From: Collinsella sp. TF05-9AC
GTDB lineage: Bacteria; Actinomycetota; Coriobacteriia; Coriobacteriales; Coriobacteriaceae
Assembly (NCBI RefSeq): GCF_003438495.1
Contig: NZ_QSSH01000003.1
Span: forward strand, 3,993-67,992
DNA length: 64,000 nucleotides
Direction of reading: 5' to 3'
A program made the position numbers and the translations under genes. Below, piece by piece: positions 33,434 through 42,081 of the stretch (within the stretch, counting starts at the first letter, position 1; every line of letters begins with the position of its first letter). The notes under the pieces were generated by a model. The model did not search any database and was not told the DNA's origin. It worked only from the letters and a program-made list of their open reading frames with translations.

Positions 33434-34009
33434 ATGAGCCTAACGATTGATATCGCCTATACGCACGGAAGGGTTGTGGGAAAGATGGTCAATTATGGGT
33501 TTGGTATGCCGACGCGCCTTGTTGCGGATGGAGACGTGGCTCGCTGGTGCGGGCGATTGGTTGCTCACTATGGCGGCACCAAGGCGCTGGTCGTGCTGGG
33601 CGGTGACAAGCATACGCGCGATGAGCTTGTCTCGGCGGCACTTGGCTCGCTTGATCGAGCCCTGCTCGAGCGTGTGCTTTTCCGCTGCGGCTCGGTTGAG
33701 GGTGACGGGGGAGACGAGCTGATCGACGAAGCCGTGGCCCTGGCGACCGACGAAGGCGTGGACTTTGTCTTAGCGATTGGCGATGCCGATACTGCCGGCT
33801 TTGCACGCGAACTCGTCCGTCGCATGGCGGCGCTCGATGCCGGCGAAGACGGCTTTGTGCCTTATGGATGCATTGTCTCGGAGGGCAAGGTGCCTGCCGT
33901 CGCGGGTGCCGGCGAGGTTCCCGTTTTTGCCATCATCGCGCCCGAACTGCTGGAGGGTATCGGGTCTCCTCTGCGCGAGCTGCTCGGCAGCGTGTGCGCC
34001 GCGACCTAA
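33434..34009 (+). CDS. Truncated iron-alcohol-dehydrogenase-like protein
   Basis: A 191-residue protein whose first 130 residues follow the NAD-binding half of Fe-type alcohol dehydrogenases: MVNYGFGMPTRLVADGDV, then LVVLGGDKHTRDELV and EGVDFVLAIGDADTAGFARELV. In that last segment the usual GGGSxxD is replaced by GDADTAG. The C-terminal domain with the metal-binding His residues is missing. It may be a decayed gene or a shortened protein with another role. The ATG at 33434 has no clear RBS; ATG 33485 after GTGGGAAAG is an alternative start. Related palindromes flank the gene. Confidence 0.55.
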   Translation: MSLTIDIAYTHGRVVGKMVNYGFGMPTRLVADGDVARWCGRLVAHYGGTKALVVLGGDKHTRDELVSAALGSLDRALLERVLFRCGSVEGDGGDELIDEAVALATDEGVDFVLAIGDADTAGFARELVRRMAALDAGEDGFVPYGCIVSEGKVPAVAGAGEVPVFAIIAPELLEGIGSPLRELLGSVCAAT

Positions 34010-34019
34010 TATTTGGCAT

Positions 34020-34081
34020 AAAGGGATGGGTTATTTTTGGTAGGTAAAGCGTTTGACCTGCCAAAATAAACCTGTCCCTTT
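34020..34081. repeat. 62-base palindrome before pgi
   Basis: Arms 34020-34045 and 34056-34081 (26 bases, 21 matching) with a 10-base loop, ending in a T-rich run. It can act as terminator for the ADH-like gene. It shares sequence with the palindrome at 33322-33356. Confidence 0.75.
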
Positions 34082-34208
34082 TTGGTCGGTTGCCGTTTGG
34101 GGGCCGATTGGCAACGCTCGCTGATTATGGTCTTGACCTGCGCTAGAATAGTGGCATCTGAATGTCCGGGCGCATGGAGGCGTGCGCCCGTATGCTGAGG
34201 AGGACTCT

Positions 34209-35903
34209 ATGGCAACTGTTGCCGCACCTATCGATGCTACGTCGACTGCCGCTTGGAAGGCGCTCGAGGCTCATCAGGAGAAGCTCGAGGCCGAAGGTAT
34301 CGACCTCAAGGCCTGGTTCGCCGCCGATGCCGAGCGCGTGAACAAGCTGAGCTTTGACGCCGGTGACCTGCACTTCGATCTGTCGAAGAACCTGGTGACC
34401 GATGAGACCGTCAAGCTGCTGTGCGATCTTGCCCGCGAGGTGAAGCTCGAGGAGCGCCGCGACGCCATGTTCTCCGGCGAGCACATCAACACCACCGAGG
34501 ATCGCGCCGTCCTGCACACCGCGCTGCGCCGCCCGGCAAGCGAGAAGGGCCAGCTCATCGTCGACGGGCAGGACGTCGTCGCCGACGTGCACGAGGTCCT
34601 CGACCGCATGTATGCCTTCGCCGAGCGCGTGCGCTCCGGTGAGTGGAAGGGCGTTACCGGCAAAAAGATCGAGCATCTGGTGTCCATCGGCATCGGCGGC
34701 TCCGACCTGGGCCCGGTCATGGCTTACGAGGCTCTGCGCCCCTATGCTGACGCCGGTATCGACTGCCGCTATATCTCCAACATCGACCCCAACGATCAGG
34801 CAGAGAAGCTCAAGGGCCTCGATCCCGAGACCACGCTCGTGATCATCGTGTCCAAGACCTTCACCACGCTCGAGACCCTCACCAACGCCCGCGAGGTCAA
34901 GACCTGGATGCTCGAGCAGCTCAAGGCTCAGGGCGCCATCGACGGTTCCGATGAGCAGAACGCCGACGCCGTTGCCAAGCACTTCGTCGCCGTTTCCACC
35001 GCACTCGAGAAGGTCGAGGCCTTCGGTATCGACCCCGCCAACGCCTTCGGCTTCTGGAACTGGGTCGGCGGCCGCTACTCCGTCGACTCCGCCGTGGGCC
35101 TGTCGCTGATCGTCGTGCTCGGCCCCGAGCGCTTCCAGCAGTTCCTCGAGGGCTTCCATGCTATCGATGAGTACTTCTGCAATACCCCGCTCGAGAACAA
35201 TGCCGTCGCGCTGATGGGCCTGCTCAACGTCTGGTACGTCAACTTCTTCGGTTCCAAGAGCCATGCCGTGCTTCCGTACTGCCAGTACTTGCACCGTTTC
35301 CCGGCCTACCTGCAGCAGCTCACCATGGAGTCCAACGGCAAGCATGTCCGCTGGGACGGCAGCGCCGTGACCTCCGACACCGGTGAGATCTTCTGGGGCG
35401 AGCCCGGCACCAACGGTCAGCACGCCTTCTACCAGCTGCTGCACCAGGGCACCGTGGTGGTCCCGGCCGACTTTATCGCTTTCGCCAACACTGCCAACCC
35501 CGCAACCGACAGCGGCCAGGATGTCCACGAGCTGTTCCTGGGCAACTTCCTGGCCCAGACCAAGGCACTCGCCTTTGGTAAGACGGCCGATGAGGTGCGC
35601 GCCGAGGGCACGCCCGAGCAGATCGTCCCGGCCCGCTGCTTTGAGGGCAACCGTCCGACGACCTCGATCTTCGGCGACACGTTGACCCCGTTCGCGCTCG
35701 GCGAGCTCATCGCTCTGTACGAGCACATTACGTTTGTCGAGGGCACGGTCTGGGGCATCGACTCCTACGACCAGTGGGGCGTCGAGCTGGGCAAGCAGCT
35801 TGCCAAGCAGATTACCCCGGCTTTCCACGACGACGCCGCCAAGGCCGAGCAGGACGCTTCGACCCAGGCGCTCATCGAGTTCTACCGCGCGCATCGCAAG
35901 TAG
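34209..35903 (+). CDS. pgi: Glucose-6-phosphate isomerase
   Basis: Interconverts glucose 6-phosphate and fructose 6-phosphate in glycolysis and gluconeogenesis. The 564-residue protein carries both family signatures: [32 protein letters not shown] for phosphate binding, [13 protein letters not shown], and [13 protein letters not shown] with the active-site His region. AGGAGG lies six bases before ATG 34209. The gene is monocistronic with its own terminator. Glucose 6-phosphate from the predicted Amadori operon would enter glycolysis through this enzyme. Confidence 0.96.
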   Translation: MATVAAPIDATSTAAWKALEAHQEKLEAEGIDLKAWFAADAERVNKLSFDAGDLHFDLSKNLVTDETVKLLCDLAREVKLEERRDAMFSGEHINTTEDRAVLHTALRRPASEKGQLIVDGQDVVADVHEVLDRMYAFAERVRSGEWKGVTGKKIEHLVSIGIGGSDLGPVMAYEALRPYADAGIDCRYISNIDPNDQAEKLKGLDPETTLVIIVSKTFTTLETLTNAREVKTWMLEQLKAQGAIDGSDEQNADAVAKHFVAVSTALEKVEAFGIDPANAFGFWNWVGGRYSVDSAVGLSLIVVLGPERFQQFLEGFHAIDEYFCNTPLENNAVALMGLLNVWYVNFFGSKSHAVLPYCQYLHRFPAYLQQLTMESNGKHVRWDGSAVTSDTGEIFWGEPGTNGQHAFYQLLHQGTVVVPADFIAFANTANPATDSGQDVHELFLGNFLAQTKALAFGKTADEVRAEGTPEQIVPARCFEGNRPTTSIFGDTLTPFALGELIALYEHITFVEGTVWGIDSYDQWGVELGKQLAKQITPAFHDDAAKAEQDASTQALIEFYRAHRK

Positions 35904-35937
35904 TCGCTGCTGTTAACGCATCGCGCCTTATAGTCAG

Positions 35938-35968
35938 GGGCCCGTATCCTATCGGATGCGGGCCCCTT
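35938..35968. terminator. pgi terminator, bidirectional
   Basis: GGGCCCGTATCC pairs with GGATGCGGGCCC around TATC, followed by CTTT. It lies between convergent pgi and the VirD4-like gene. Confidence 0.8.
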
Positions 35969-36044
35969 TGCTTTGCCGTGGTCCCGGGGCGCACGGCCTT
36001 TGTGGAACATCGTCGGGGCGCCGCGCGCTGCGAGAACCCTGCGC

Positions 36045-37349
36045 CTAGATCTCGGCCTCCGCATGGCCTCGCTGCGCCTCGGGCAGCTCCCCGTAGAGCG
36101 GATGGTCTTCGAGCCTAAAGCGCTCGACCTGTTCGGGAGTGCGACCGCGTACAAAGAGCCACGAGCGATCGATCGGCGTCGCCATGAGCGTGCTGGGCAG
36201 CGCGTCGGCGCGGTCGGAAAACACCCGGGCACTCTCGGGATCCTGGAACGCCAACACCAGATGCGTGTCGCAGTTGCCCATGATGGAGCGTGCGCGTGCC
36301 TCGCCATAGAGCGCATCGAGCTGGTTGGTCGACTGCAGCAGCAGCGTTGCCCAGATGTTGCGGCTTCGGATAATCGAGAGCACGTTGTCGATCTGGGGGA
36401 TCTGCAGATTTGCGAAGTCATCGAGCATAAAGCGCACGGGCACGGGCAGGCTGCCGTCGGGCTGCCTATCGGCCTCACGAATGAGGCCCATAAACGCCTG
36501 CGAAATAAAGAGGCCGGTCAGCGGATCGAGATTGCGGTCAATATCGCTCACGGTTACAAACAGGGCGCAGGGGGTGTGTCCCATGGAAGCGAAGTCCACC
36601 TGATGGCACTCACGATAGAGCTGTGCCGCACCGTCGAATCCCAGACACATGACCTTTTCGGCAAGGATGCCGACGATGCTCGCGTGCATGCGCTCGGCAT
36701 TTTGCGTAATGGCGTAGCGCCGCCATAGCGAGAGGGCATAGCTTTGGGGGTCGGTCGTGATCAGGTCGTCAAACAATCGACCCGTGGCACCGTCCTGCAG
36801 GTGCTCGATCAGCTTGATGACCGAGCTGATCGTCTGCTCGTCGGCGGGTAGCTGTTCGGTGACGTAGGCGATAAGACACGACAGCAGGTTTGCCGCCGCA
36901 TGATCCCAAAAAGGCTGGTTGTTGTCCTCGATGGGGCAGATGGCCTTTGCCACCGAGAGGATGTCCTGCTGGTTGGGCCTGCCGTCCGCCTTGCGGCGAA
37001 TGTGCCTCAGGGGGTTGTAGCCGCAGCGCTCGATGCCGGGCGCAAGGGCCGGGACGGTGTTGAGGTCGGCGAAGTTGAGACATTGCACGCGGTAACCGTG
37101 GGCTGCCAGCACGGGTCCCACTTCGCGACAGAGCGTGCCTTTGGTGTCGAGCACGATGTAGCTTGCGTTCATTTGCAGCAGGTTGGGCTTGAGGACGTTT
37201 CGGGTCTTGCCGGCTCCCGAGGGGCCGATCACAAGTGCGTTGTTGTTGAGTCCCGTTTGGCGGGTGTCGCAGGAAAGCGTTCGATCCTTGGCGAGGATGG
37301 TGGACGATGCGGACTCAGATGCGGCGAGGCGGCTGGCGAGGTTAGACAT
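36045..37349 (-). CDS. VirD4/TraG-like coupling ATPase without membrane domain
   Basis: A 434-residue P-loop ATPase of the type IV secretion coupling-protein group. Walker A is GPSGAGKTR near residue 43, then YIVLDTKGTL. Walker B is RFMLDDFANLQIP, followed by WATLLLQSTNQL and GNCDTHLVLAF. Conventional VirD4/TraG proteins are longer and begin with membrane segments; none is present here. ATG 37349 follows GGAGG and overlaps the end of the ClpP-like gene by eight bases. No relaxase, VirB4 or other transfer gene is nearby, so conjugation is not supported. It may be a remnant of an integrative element or part of a separate three-gene system. Confidence 0.85.
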   Translation of the reverse strand: MSNLASRLAASESASSTILAKDRTLSCDTRQTGLNNNALVIGPSGAGKTRNVLKPNLLQMNASYIVLDTKGTLCREVGPVLAAHGYRVQCLNFADLNTVPALAPGIERCGYNPLRHIRRKADGRPNQQDILSVAKAICPIEDNNQPFWDHAAANLLSCLIAYVTEQLPADEQTISSVIKLIEHLQDGATGRLFDDLITTDPQSYALSLWRRYAITQNAERMHASIVGILAEKVMCLGFDGAAQLYRECHQVDFASMGHTPCALFVTVSDIDRNLDPLTGLFISQAFMGLIREADRQPDGSLPVPVRFMLDDFANLQIPQIDNVLSIIRSRNIWATLLLQSTNQLDALYGEARARSIMGNCDTHLVLAFQDPESARVFSDRADALPSTLMATPIDRSWLFVRGRTPEQVERFRLEDHPLYGELPEAQRGHAEAEI

Positions 37350-37959
37350 GGGCGACCTCCTTGGTGGTCGAGAGGATTTCGTGGGCAAAGCCGAGCTCGA
37401 CGGCGCGCTCGGCCGAAAGGTAGGTGTCTTTTGCAGTGAGGGACTGGATGCGCTTGGGCGTGAGGCCGCTGCGGTCCGAGAGGATTTGCGTGAGGGTCTT
37501 GCGGGTCTGCATGAGACGCCGGCTGGTTTCCTGCAGCGCAAGTGCCGAGCCGCCTGCCCCCTGGGGGATCAGCGGGTCGTGAATCATGAGCTCTGCATGG
37601 GGCGCCATACGGCGATCGTCGCCGCCCATAAAGATCACGGCGCCCATGGACGCGGCGAATTCCAGGCAGACGGTGCGGATGGGGCACGATGCGAGGCGCA
37701 TGGCGTCATAGATCGCAAGACCCGATCGCACGCTTCCGCCGGCGCTGGCGACAAATATGGTGATGGGGCGGCTGGGGTCGGTGGCATCGAGCAGGCGAAT
37801 CTGCTGGCATAGGTCATGGGCCATCGGGGTTTCGATGTTTCCCATGACGGAGAGCTCGCGACGGGCGAGCATCTCATCGTAAATGCTGGTGAGCGTGATA
37901 CCTCGGGCGGATTCACGCATGGTGAGGGGGCTGATGATGGGGGAATGATTGGTGTCCAT
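37342..37959 (-). CDS. ClpP-family serine protease
   Basis: A 205-residue ClpP-like peptidase. IFVASAGGSVRSGLAIYDAM is the glycine-rich oxyanion region, and the triad appears complete: Ser104 in AASMGA, His127 in MIHDP and Asp178 in AKDTYLSAERAVELG. No clpX or other Clp ATPase is adjacent. Instead it lies between an unknown protein gene and a VirD4-like ATPase gene, and overlaps the latter by eight bases. ATG 37959 follows AAAGGAGTCC. ClpP copies encoded on mobile elements are known. Its partner ATPase and substrate are unknown; it is probably not the housekeeping ClpP. Confidence 0.9.
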   Translation of the reverse strand: MDTNHSPIISPLTMRESARGITLTSIYDEMLARRELSVMGNIETPMAHDLCQQIRLLDATDPSRPITIFVASAGGSVRSGLAIYDAMRLASCPIRTVCLEFAASMGAVIFMGGDDRRMAPHAELMIHDPLIPQGAGGSALALQETSRRLMQTRKTLTQILSDRSGLTPKRIQSLTAKDTYLSAERAVELGFAHEILSTTKEVAHV

Positions 37960-38022
37960 GAGGACTCCTTTCTGTTGGTTGTGTCGTGGAATAGGATTGT
38001 TGCCCGCGGGGGGGCTGGCGGG

Positions 38023-38913
38023 CTACAGGGCTCGTCCGAGCCTGAGATCGAGCTCGGTTGTGGGGCAGGCTGCCTGTTCGTGCGGCTCGCAAGCACCAAA
38101 GGCTCCAAAGCGATGGAGCGTTGCGGCGGGCGTGGTGTAGGCGAGCCGCAGCTGATGCTCGACAGGGGCACATCCGTCATTTTTGTAATGAGCCGCGTAG
38201 TACTGCGCGATGCTGGCGTTCATCTCGCTGCCATTGCGATGGCGCTCAAACTGGCGTCTGCAGGTCTCGATGATCTTTGCTACCGACTTGGGTGCCGTCG
38301 CGGGAACAAGGGCGAGATAGCCCTCAAATAGCTCGTTGATGCTCAGGAGGCACAGCAGGTCGATCAGCGTCCTTATGGCTGCTCCCTCGGCGGAAAAGTG
38401 CGCGGTCATGCGGTTATATCGGTTGCGGTCGACGATGGCCGCATGGGGTCTTGGGGTTTTCTGCCCCGTGGTCCCGGGCTTTTGCAGCGCCTGTGTATTG
38501 AGCTCGACGTTGCAGCGCTTGAGGCCGTCCAGCGGAAGGAACAGTGCGGTGCGCAGGGTGTTCCGCTTGCTTTCGAGTTCATGACGCTCGTCGGGTTCCC
38601 ATTCGAGCTTGAGTTTCGTGTCGAGCGCCGTAAGCATATGGGCTAGGCAGCCTACGGTAAGAACGTGCGAATCGTTGTCGCGTTTTGGGGCATAGGGGTC
38701 TGTCAGCTTGCGAATGTCGGGGTCGCCCATGATCTTTGTGCAGCGCTTCAGCAGTTGAGGATGGTCGGCCAAGATCGTCGCGAGCGGTAGCGACGCGTAG
38801 TTCTTGATGGTCGCGGCGGCAAAGGCGGCATCATATTCGTTTGCATATGCTCGCTCAATTCGGGCATCCAGAATGCTTTTCTTATCGCTGTCTTCAGCGT
38901 GGTGGTTTGTCAT
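38023..38913 (-). CDS. Unknown protein, first gene of the ClpP/VirD4-like cassette
   Basis: A 296-residue, soluble, mostly helical protein that I do not recognise. It has no signal peptide or membrane segment. Visible pieces are a charged N-terminus, a middle segment around LIDLLCLLSINELFEGYLAL, and a tail rich in Cys and His (GACEPHEQAACPTTELDLR). ATG 38913 follows TTGGAGAAG. The ClpP-like gene begins 63 bases after its stop, so the three genes likely form one transcript. The frame stays open upstream and would add a His-rich segment, but RBS evidence favours 38913. Confidence 0.65.
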   Translation of the reverse strand: MTNHHAEDSDKKSILDARIERAYANEYDAAFAAATIKNYASLPLATILADHPQLLKRCTKIMGDPDIRKLTDPYAPKRDNDSHVLTVGCLAHMLTALDTKLKLEWEPDERHELESKRNTLRTALFLPLDGLKRCNVELNTQALQKPGTTGQKTPRPHAAIVDRNRYNRMTAHFSAEGAAIRTLIDLLCLLSINELFEGYLALVPATAPKSVAKIIETCRRQFERHRNGSEMNASIAQYYAAHYKNDGCAPVEHQLRLAYTTPAATLHRFGAFGACEPHEQAACPTTELDLRLGRAL

Positions 38914-39402
38914 AGCTTCTCCAATCGGTTGATGTTCGTGCTGTTTGTTGATGTGTTGGTTGTCGTGAGTGATGTGCTTGCCGTGGGTGATGTGCTGACG
39001 TTGGGGTGCTATGCGGTTTTCAATGAGCCCGTGAGGCAGTTGCTGCAGGGGCGGGATGGAACGGCCCATGCAAGGCGGAAGGCATCGTGCTCAAAATCGA
39101 GACAGCAATGCCCTGGGTGCCTCACATGTGGCAGTTACCTCATTAAGTTGTCATTGCGTTTGGGGTTGTACTTTGCCGATCTTCCTTCTCTTACACGCTA
39201 AAACTCAAACTTCATATGCTCGATCTACTTAAAACCGCAACGGCGGTCTTTTATCAACTTATATGTCGGAACGCGTCTTTGCAAGTACTTTTTTGCCTTT
39301 GTTTCAAATGGGGTGGTTTTGCAACCGTCATACGCGCGCTGTGCGAACGTGCCCCGGCTCGGATAAGATAGTGCGCGATAAAAACGATGCAAGGAGGCAC
39401 AT
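38914..39402. other. 489-base gap upstream of the ClpP/VirD4-like cassette
   Basis: No gene is seen. The part next to the cassette holds an 18-base tandem repeat (38962-38979 and 38980-38997, three mismatches) built around GTGATGTGCT, plus looser copies of GATGTG nearby. The rest is A/T-richer and must hold the divergent promoters of the cassette and of the HAD gene at 39403. Confidence 0.5.
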
Positions 39403-40245
39403 ATGGCAATCAAAGCCATCGCGATGGATATCGACGGTACGCTCACCAACGACCAGAAAGTGATTAGCTCGCGTACGCGCAAGAAGCTGCTCGCGGCGCA
39501 GGAATCGGGCATTAAGCTCATCTTGGCTTCGGGCCGTCCCGCATGGGGGCTGCACGCCTTGGCGCAGGAGCTCGACCTTCAAAACCATGACGGTCTGCTG
39601 GTGGCCTTTAACGGCGCGCATGTGGTCGACGCTCAGACCGACGAGGTGCTGTTCGATCAGGCTATGCCTGCCGACGAATTGCATCGCCTGATTGATCACC
39701 TGCGTAATTTTGACGTGATCCCTATGATTTCGCTCGGTCGCGATTTGCACGTCGAGGACTCGTACCGTTGCATGATCACGCTGCCTGACGGCTCGCAGAA
39801 GAATATCGTCAAGTATGAGCGCGACGCGTGCGATCTTAAGATTCGCGAGGTGGAGAGCCTGCATGAGGTCGCTGATGCTTATCCCGTGGACAAGCTACTC
39901 ACTGCGGGCGACCCGGCATACCTGCAGGCGCATTACGAGGAGATGTATGCGCCCTTTAAGCAGACGCTTTCGGGCATGTTTACGGCCGACTGGTACTTTG
40001 AGTACACGGCGCCCGGTATCGACAAGGCCTGCGCGCTCGAGGGTGCCCTGCCCAAGCTCGGCATCGATGCCAGCGAGGTCGTATCGTTTGGCGACGGCCA
40101 GAACGACAAGTCCATGATCGAGTGGGCCGGCACCGGTGTTGCCATGGGAAACGCCGTCGATGAGGTTAAGGCTGTGGCCCAGATGGTGACCACCAATAAC
40201 AACGAAGATGGTATTGCGGTGGCGCTGGATAAGCTGCTGGGCTAG
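39403..40245 (+). CDS. HAD-superfamily phosphatase, Cof type
   Basis: A 280-residue HAD-IIB hydrolase. Motif I is AMDIDGTLTND, motif II LASGRP, and motif IV FGDGQNDKSMIEWAGTGVAMGNA. AAGGAGG precedes ATG 39403. A second HAD gene follows after 64 bases and may be cotranscribed. It is a paralogue, not a copy, of the protein encoded at 11099-11896. Substrate unknown, probably a sugar phosphate. Confidence 0.9.
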   Translation: MAIKAIAMDIDGTLTNDQKVISSRTRKKLLAAQESGIKLILASGRPAWGLHALAQELDLQNHDGLLVAFNGAHVVDAQTDEVLFDQAMPADELHRLIDHLRNFDVIPMISLGRDLHVEDSYRCMITLPDGSQKNIVKYERDACDLKIREVESLHEVADAYPVDKLLTAGDPAYLQAHYEEMYAPFKQTLSGMFTADWYFEYTAPGIDKACALEGALPKLGIDASEVVSFGDGQNDKSMIEWAGTGVAMGNAVDEVKAVAQMVTTNNNEDGIAVALDKLLG

Positions 40246-40309
40246 AATCGCCGATTAATGCATGATTCGGGCGCCTGCTCGCGGGCGTCCTTTTGTTAGG
40301 GAGGGTGCC

Positions 40310-40969
40310 GTGTCCGCATTTCCGTTCGACGCCGTTATCTTTGACATGGACGGCGTCATTGTCGATACCGAGTATTACTACTTGGGCGAGACTGCCGCGT
40401 TTGCCAAGGAGCTGGGGCTTAATCTGACTCAAGAGGAGTTGAATGGGCAGGTCGGTACCTCCCATCAGTTCTTCCTGCATATGCTGGTCGATTGGTTTGA
40501 GCGCGCCGGTAAGGGGCATTTCACTGGCGAGGAAGCGTTGGCCCGTTGGGACGAGTGGGCGCATAAACGTCCGCGCGACTATCAGGCTTTGATTAACCCA
40601 GGCGCCGTGGATACGATTCGAGAGCTGCCGCGCCGTGGCGTTCGTGTGGCGCTTGCCAGCTCGTCTCCCATGGTTAGCATCGAGGAAGTGCTCAACGCAT
40701 GCGGGCTGTCGGATGCCTTTGAGTATGTGGTGAGCGGCGAGCAGTTTAAGGAGAGCAAGCCCGAGCCCGACATCTACCTGCATGCGCTGGATCTGCTGGG
40801 GCTGCCCGCGAATCGCTGCTGCTGCGTTGAGGACTCGGTGCCTGGCATCACTGCCGGCAAGCGAGCCGGTCTGACAGTCATTGCCAAGCGCGAGGAGCGC
40901 TTTGGCTTTAGCCAGGATGCCGCGGACAAGATTATCGACCAGTTGCCGGAGCTGCTCACGCTTTCTTAG
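40310..40969 (+). CDS. HAD-superfamily hydrolase, beta-phosphoglucomutase-like
   Basis: A 219-residue HAD-IA protein. FDAVIFDMDGVIVDTE is motif I with the nucleophile Asp, ALASSSP motif II, KESKPEPDIY motif III with Lys, and CVEDSVPGITAGKRAGL motif IV. These are typical of phosphoglycolate/beta-phosphoglucomutase-like enzymes acting on sugar phosphates. It starts with GTG 40310 after AGGGAGG. A weak hairpin lies between it and the preceding HAD gene. Confidence 0.9.
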   Translation: MSAFPFDAVIFDMDGVIVDTEYYYLGETAAFAKELGLNLTQEELNGQVGTSHQFFLHMLVDWFERAGKGHFTGEEALARWDEWAHKRPRDYQALINPGAVDTIRELPRRGVRVALASSSPMVSIEEVLNACGLSDAFEYVVSGEQFKESKPEPDIYLHALDLLGLPANRCCCVEDSVPGITAGKRAGLTVIAKREERFGFSQDAADKIIDQLPELLTLS

Positions 40970-41055
40970 GAGCGCGGTAGTTGCGCGTTTTTCGGGTCTG
41001 ATGAGTAAATACCCGACATTTTGGTGCGACACCTAGCATACTTTAAGCTAATGCG

Positions 41056-41086
41056 GGCTTAAGGACTTGTTGAATGCCCTTAAGCC
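41056..41086. promoter_or_regulatory. Palindrome overlapping the gntR promoter (candidate operator)
   Basis: GGCTTAAGG and CCTTAAGCC are 9-bp perfect arms with a 13-base spacer. It covers TTGAAT (41070-41075), the likely -35. Autoregulation by the GntR protein is plausible; a weak terminator for the HAD gene is the alternative. Confidence 0.45.
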
Positions 41087-41097
41087 TGTTTTAGAAT
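41070..41097 (+). promoter_or_regulatory. Probable gntR promoter
   Basis: TTGAAT (41070-41075) and TAGAAT (41092-41097) with a 16-base spacer, 22 bases before the gntR ATG. Confidence 0.55.
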
Positions 41098-41119
41098 TAA
41101 TTGTGCTGGGAGAGGGTAT

Positions 41120-41863
41120 ATGCCACCGACTGAAGGGCCAACTGACGGTAAAGCAGCGATACCGCTGTACCAACAGGTCATTGATATCATTAAAAACGAA
41201 ATCAACTCCGGCGCCTACAAGGCAGGCGCGCGGATACCCAACGAATTCGAATTGGCTGAGAGCTATAAAGTTGGCCGCGTTACCGTGCGACGCGCTATTG
41301 AGGAGCTCGTCCAGCAGGGCTATCTAACGAAGCGACAGGGGAAAGGCACGTTTGTCAATGCCCCCAAGCTCAAGCGCAAGATTCGCCAGAAGGATGACGT
41401 CCAGAGTTTTTCGGACGCATGCCGCGTTAACGGAATGGAACCGGGGGCGTGTGTCATTTCGAGAAAGATACTGCCGGCGGATTCCACCGAAGCGCAGTTC
41501 TTTGGTGTTCCCGTTGGAACTGACTTGATTTGCGTTGAGCGCGTGCGCACTGCCGATGGCGTCCCTGTCATGCTCGAGAACAACATATATGTTTACGAGG
41601 ACAACGCCTATCTATCAACGGCACCTCTATCTAACCAATCCATTTTTGAGTTCGTGCGCAACCGGACGGGCCGCACGCCCGCGTTTACCGACCCGTGCAC
41701 GCTCGAGATCGCGTGCGCGTCGCCCGAGGTCGCTCGACTGTTGGCAGTTCCCGTTGGCGAACCCTTGTTTTATATGGAAGCCTTCTTTTTCGATGAGCAG
41801 CGGCGGCCGTTTATCATCGGTCGTCAGCGGATCGTTGGGTCTCGCTACGTTTTTGACATCTAG
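41120..41863 (+). CDS. GntR/HutC-family regulator of the Amadori-type operon
   Basis: A 247-residue repressor. The N-terminal GntR winged helix has IPLYQQVIDIIKNEINSGAYKAG and VGRVTVRRAIEELVQQGYLTKRQGKGTFV. The C-terminal UTRA effector domain contains VERVRTADGVPVMLENNIYV and PLFYMEAFFFDEQRRPFIIGRQRI. UTRA domains bind small sugar phosphates or amino-acid-like ligands. The gene precedes the catabolic operon, separated by a terminator and a new promoter. FrlR and FraR, which control Amadori operons elsewhere, belong to the same family. The effector may be a phosphorylated Amadori intermediate. Confidence 0.9.
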   Translation: MPPTEGPTDGKAAIPLYQQVIDIIKNEINSGAYKAGARIPNEFELAESYKVGRVTVRRAIEELVQQGYLTKRQGKGTFVNAPKLKRKIRQKDDVQSFSDACRVNGMEPGACVISRKILPADSTEAQFFGVPVGTDLICVERVRTADGVPVMLENNIYVYEDNAYLSTAPLSNQSIFEFVRNRTGRTPAFTDPCTLEIACASPEVARLLAVPVGEPLFYMEAFFFDEQRRPFIIGRQRIVGSRYVFDI

Positions 41864-41876
41864 GACATTGCGAATG

Positions 41877-41910
41877 GAAACGCCCGGTGGATCATCTCAC
41901 CGGGCGTTTC
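41877..41910 (+). terminator. gntR terminator
   Basis: GAAACGCCCGGTG pairs with CACCGGGCGTTTC (13 bp, perfect) around an 8-base loop. It separates gntR from the structural genes, which have their own promoter. Confidence 0.8.
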
Positions 41911-41973
41911 CATACCGTTCATGGCGCAAACGCGACCGTTCAACCGCGTTGCGGCAATCAGTTTGAAATTATC

Positions 41974-42002
41974 TTGATGAAGGAAAAAGCTGCTGGTAAT
42001 CT
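41974..42002 (+). promoter_or_regulatory. Probable promoter of the Amadori-type catabolic operon
   Basis: TTGATG (41974-41979) and TAATCT (41997-42002) have a 17-base spacer, 80 bases before the transporter start. A perfect palindrome lies just downstream. Confidence 0.6.
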
Positions 42003-42016
42003 ATGGGACGTCATAG

Positions 42017-42039
42017 AACGTTTGCATTGTGCAAACGTT
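42017..42039. promoter_or_regulatory. Operator-like palindrome after the operon start site
   Basis: AACGTTTGCA and TGCAAACGTT are perfect 10-bp arms around TTG. The site starts about eight bases past the predicted transcription start, a position where a bound repressor blocks elongation or initiation. Candidate binders are the GntR protein or a LacI/CcpA-type regulator, because TGCAAACGTT resembles half of a cre site. Confidence 0.6.
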
Positions 42040-42081
42040 GAAGCGAGATGCGATGCAGTCTCGAGTTCTTTGGAGGTATCT

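Noticed and set aside
34143-35894. A 583-codon open frame antisense to pgi
   Set aside because: Same cause: GC-rich shadow of a certain gene. Its translation is Val/Leu/Gly-rich without domain motifs.
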